Shown here: piece by piece, positions 60,396 through 64,000 of the stretch
Layout: every line of letters begins with the position of its first letter
Numbering within the stretch: position 1 is the first letter of the stretch
Assembly (NCBI RefSeq): GCF_030704535.1
Contig: NC_081807.1
Span: 1,343,001-1,407,000 of the forward strand
DNA length: 64,000 nt
From: Vitis vinifera
Taxonomy: Eukaryota; Streptophyta; Magnoliopsida; Vitales; Vitaceae
Direction: 5' to 3'
The notes under the pieces: model-generated
Seen by the model: only the letters and a program-made list of their open reading frames with translations
Told to the model about the DNA's origin: nothing
Databases searched by the model: none
Made by a program: the position numbers and the translations under genes

Positions 60396-60950
60396 ATGGC
60401 AAAGCTAGCTCTGGCTCTGCTGCTCATCTCCATGGCCATGGCCATGCCATGGGCTCAACCCCAAGACCTCAAGTGGGCCAAGAGGCTCGACTCCGGCGGC
60501 CAACCCACCACCAATCTCCAGTTCTACTTCCACGACACACTCAGCGGCAAAACCCCAACTGCAGTTCGCGTGGCTCAGGCCTCACAAACTGACAAGTCTC
60601 CAACTCTCTTTGGAGCCTTGTTAATGGCGGACGACCCCCTCACAGAAGGACCCGACCTGAGTTCCAAACTCGTGGGTCGCGCCCAGGGGCTGTACGGGTC
60701 GGCGAGTCAGGAGGGGTTTGGTCTGATAATGGCTCTGAGTTATGGGTTCTGCGATGGAATCTACAATGGCAGCTCCATTAGCGTTCTTGGGTTGAACCAG
60801 GCTCTGAACCCGGTCCGGGAGCTGCCGGTGGTGGGCGGAACCGGGGTCTTCCGGATGGCTCGTGGATTTGCGGAGGCGAGGACTCACTGGTTTGATCCTG
60901 CCACGGGTGACGCTATCGTTGCCTACAATGTGACCGTATTTCATTATTGA
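60396..60950 (+). CDS. Dirigent protein, intact
   Basis: A single exon codes for 184 aa, the usual dirigent length. The signal peptide is MAKLALALLLISMAMAMPWA. The domain begins at LQFYFHDTLSG (residues 41-51, with the conserved His-Asp), followed by MADDPLTEGPDLSSKLVGRA, QGLYGSAS, YGFCDGIYNGSSISVLG (with an N-glycosylation site), VVGGTGVFRMARGFAEART and the standard end GDAIVAYNVTVFHY. Such secreted eight-stranded barrels bind radicals formed by laccases or peroxidases and impose stereochemistry on their coupling. The product of this member cannot be predicted. It is GC-richer than its surroundings. Neighbour of a broken dirigent gene 1.6 kb upstream. Confidence 0.93.
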   Translation: MAKLALALLLISMAMAMPWAQPQDLKWAKRLDSGGQPTTNLQFYFHDTLSGKTPTAVRVAQASQTDKSPTLFGALLMADDPLTEGPDLSSKLVGRAQGLYGSASQEGFGLIMALSYGFCDGIYNGSSISVLGLNQALNPVRELPVVGGTGVFRMARGFAEARTHWFDPATGDAIVAYNVTVFHY

Positions 60951-61699
60951 TGATTAATTATTAAATTTGTATTTGTATTAATTTCCATTTTTATGATTTT
61001 CTATCGTGTCGGTGTGTCAACGTTATATTAATTATTACACTAAGTTGAATTAAAGGTTGTAAGCTTTATGATTTTTATTTTCTTTCCTTTTCTCACACTT
61101 TCTTGGGATTCTTGTACACCTTTTCTAGGTCCAGGAAAAGGGTCCAAGAATAGTTGGCATGTCAAAAAGTGAACAACTTTTTGTGGGCTTTTGGTGATTG
61201 ATTGGGACATATTTGTTTTTCGTGGGCTTGTGGGGTTTATGTATACCTGATTATAATTCTAGGGTTTGAGATAACTTCTAGCTTATGTGGAGAATCACAA
61301 GTTCAATACTTAGTCATTAACCAATAATTCTTTGGAATTGATTTTATTGTGTTTGGATTCCACTTAAAATCTTTCATTTGTATTTCCAACTCTTTTTCAA
61401 ATCTATTTTTTTTTATTAGGTGATTTAGTAAAATGAAAGTAAATATTTTCTTTTCATATATTTTTTAACTTTAATTTTTTTAATTTTAATTTTTAGGATT
61501 TCTTATTTTATTGCTCTTTCAACTTGATTCTCACAATAAAAAAAATTATCAATTAATTTTATTAATCTAATAAATAAAAAATTATTTTTCAATTTGTGAA
61601 AAAGTATATATATTTTAAAATATTTTAAATGGATAATTAAATTAGCAATTCAAAACTCACCTTTTTTTTATTATTTTATTTTATTTTTCGATTCACAAC

Positions 61700-61975
61700 T
61701 TTTTTTTTTTTTTTTACCACTGCACCCCCACCCCGGCAAGACCCCGCGACCCCACTGGAACCCCCACCCCACGCAGGAAAACACAAACCCCCCTCCTTGC
61801 CCCCACCCCGTGCTGGAAACCCTCCTCCCTCGGCAAGACCCCCGCGACCCCGCTGGAACCCCCCACCTCGCGCCAGAAAACACAAACCATCTCCCCCCTG
61901 TCCCCACCCCATGCTGGAAAACTCCCCCCTCTCCCAGCGACCCCGCTAGAACCTCCCATGCTGAAAAAGCTATTC
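61700..61975. repeat. C-rich minisatellite next to a poly-T tract
   Basis: After T-run 61701-61715, about 250 bases of very C-rich sequence hold two near-copies of a unit of about 97 bp starting GGCAAGACCCC at 61735 and 61832, plus a partial third (AGCGACCCCGCTAGAACC at about 61936). The opposite strand is G-rich with many GGGG runs and ends in poly-A. Open frames across it are due to composition. The surrounding DNA is over 70% A+T by eye. Confidence 0.75.
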
Positions 61976-63970
61976 CCTTTTGCCCGTCCTTCTCCATTCT
62001 TCCAGATTTTTTTTTTAAAATTATTTTTACCTCATATCACTATTATTTATTTTATTTTATATTCATTATTTTTTACTTCATAATGTTTAAAACTTATAAT
62101 TTTAATTTTAATTTTAAATTTGAAACTAATTTTTTAATTTTTAAATAATATATAAATTATTATTTTTATTTTTATAAGTATTTTAAATTTAAATAATTTA
62201 TATATTTATGACGATTATCCAACCAAATTTCGGTTCAATAATTGGCCTGAGTCTGAAAAATATTACATTTTTCTTAAATTTGTCAAAAATAGAAAGATGA
62301 TAAGAATTAATTTATATGTACGAGCTCATAAAAGCAGCGTCTCGAAACCGGCCCAACCCATGAGTAAATTATTGGAGGACTTTTGCTACGAATTTTTATT
62401 TCTCACCGGTTCCCAGCCCACAAGTCTCATTATTGATTCATTATTGGAGTTGATTCAGTACGTACTTGGATGAAAATTTCTCAAATTTCGGTGTGAATAA
62501 GGTTGAATTTTAATTGGATGCTCATGGTGGGATGCTATTGGTTGAAAATTTTCCATCCATGACATTTATGAAAATCTTCTTTTTTTTAAAAAAAAAAACG
62601 ATGTTTTGTTAATAGAAATTATTCTTCTTTTCCATTCTTAACATTTTTTATCTTAAATAAAATTATCATTTTAAAATGAAATTATAGTATTCGTGCGAGT
62701 TTTTCGTGGGATTGAGATGAATATAATCGAATTTAGATCAAATTCACATCAACTTACATAATCTATTTAATAAATAGATAGTTTTTTTGTTAACTTACGT
62801 GACTTATTTAATAATTTAACTCATTTTAAATTTATTTTTAAATAACAATATCAACTAAACTATAAACAGATTTGATTGAGATATCAATGATATTGGTTTA
62901 TACAATATCTAACTTAATTTACTATTTATTTAATAATTAGATAGTATTTGAATTTATATTTTTAATATGATTATTATTTATGTCGAACTTGAATTAATCT
63001 ATTTAGTAGAATATTGAGATTTTAACCAAACGTGCAAATAACTTACCCACGGAAATTGTCACTCCTATTTTAGACTACTCTTGAAGGGATCAAATAAGAT
63101 TAGTCTTAAACTTTAATGTGAATGCCCTTTTTCATTGGTTTAATTTAAATGTTCAATTGATTGTTACACTCTCTTCAAATACACCAATAAAACCATTCAT
63201 CCATTCAAGTCTAATATCTTTTCATCTAAAATCATTTTTAAAAACTATTTTTTAGAAACAATTTTAAAAAATGTTCTCAGTGATCTCCAACTTCATCAAA
63301 GTGTCTTCAAATTGTGAAAATCTTTAAAACCTAAGATGAAAAAACTACTCAGGCCCTCAATCAATGTTATTGGAGTCAAGCCAAAACATAAATCACAAGG
63401 AGACCGGGATCATAACAAGACTTCAGCCATCTCATGATCCAACTCACACCAAGACCCACATGCCACAAGGTTCAAATTAAATCAAGGTCCAAATTGCAGT
63501 AGAGCCCAAATCAAAATTAAAATAATTCAAAGTCATCAAGCTTTTTAACCTCTTGATTATCAAGAGGTTATATAAAATAAATAAAAAAATTATGACCACA
63601 TTATTTTTTTTTTTTCAAATTGATAAAAATCTCTATTTCTCTTCAAGATGGGTTTGAGCAAAAATTTGTGTCTACAATCATTTCTCCCAATCTTATTTTG
63701 GTATGGATATTTCAGAAGATTCTCCATTTTGTAAGAGAGAATCACATGCCATTCTAATTCCGGGAACTCATTATTTTCCCGACTTCACTTTCGAATCATG
63801 ATCACGTATGCATTACTGTGTATTGGGAAAATGGAAAAGCTGCACGCAAGTGGGTAATTGATTACCCACCTGCAGCTCAAAACTTACTCACCTGCAACGC
63901 AAAAGTAATCGACCATTTTTCTCAAAAGAGATGGGCCAATGCCACTATTTTCAACCCTCCTTTTCTCCTT
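61976..63970. other. AT-rich spacer
   Basis: No gene recognised on either strand. A short palindrome GTGGGTAATTGATTACCCAC occurs at 63850-63869. Confidence 0.5.
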
Positions 63971-63977
63971 TCCTCCC

Positions 63978-63986
63978 CTATAAAAC
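63978..63986 (+). promoter_or_regulatory. TATA box near the window end, possible next gene
   Basis: CCCCTATAAAACCCACC closely resembles the dirigent TATA context CCCCTATAAAACCCTCC. A gene, perhaps another dirigent copy, may begin just past base 64000. Inference only. Confidence 0.4.
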
Positions 63987-64000
63987 CCACCATCAACTCC

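Noticed and set aside
61671-62148. Open frames of 78-112 aa on both strands across the C-rich block
   Set aside because: Low-complexity Gly/Trp or Pro/Thr translations of a minisatellite; no start context or family match.
63850-63869. Perfect palindrome GTGGGTAATTGATTACCCAC as a terminator or operator
   Set aside because: No gene context supports a function; short palindromes are expected in AT-rich plant spacers.
1-64000. tRNA, rRNA or microRNA genes
   Set aside because: No cloverleaf-like pattern with box A/B or rRNA core sequence was noticed by eye; a dedicated scan was not possible.

Overview
This window is nuclear DNA of a flowering plant. The genes have short exons with GT/AG introns, the spacers are AT-rich, there are LTR retrotransposon fossils, and the gene families (plant-type eIF4B, NIPA magnesium transporter, Ole e 1-like protein, dirigent proteins, signal-peptide amidases) are land-plant ones. 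The overall look is that of a eudicot and, from memory of family sequences, most like grapevine (Vitis). That species call is inference. No tools or searches were used; all exon models were read by eye from frame, conserved protein sequence and splice dinucleotides.

Layout. (1) 1-11 kb holds three ordinary single-copy-looking genes, all on +: the last three exons of a NIPA-type Mg2+ transporter, a one-exon plant eIF4B, and a three-exon Ole e 1/proline-rich secreted protein. (2) 12-57.5 kb is a tandem array of secreted amidase-signature (AS) amidase genes, all on + and all with the same five-exon plan. I name the copies A to H in order. A-C form one subfamily and D-H another. C (519 aa), D (509 aa), G (507 aa) and H (514 aa) read through completely. 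E carries a single 4-bp duplication. A, B and F are disrupted. At least four exon-scale relics of further copies lie between and after them. (3) 58-64 kb has a broken dirigent gene, an intact dirigent gene, and a TATA box at the very end that may serve another gene beyond the window.

Mobile DNA is concentrated in exons of the A-B subfamily. Copy A has a gag-bearing LTR-type insertion in exon 1 (5-bp target duplication AAGCT) and a 603-bp solo LTR in exon 3 (target duplication TGCAG). Copy B has a Ty1/copia element in exon 1 and a 3.55-kb TG...CA element, probably a very long solo LTR containing a 7-unit tandem array, in exon 2. Copy F has a palindromic MITE in exon 2. Degenerate gag-bearing fossils follow B and C.

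B and C are also preceded by a fragment that resembles the first, membrane-anchor exon of a plant glycosyltransferase, so the B/C ancestor seems to have landed behind a captured 5' exon. D and E with their spacers form a recent 4.86-kb tandem duplication. The array looks like birth-and-death evolution of a secreted hydrolase family. The substrates are unknown, and no operon-like co-regulation is implied.
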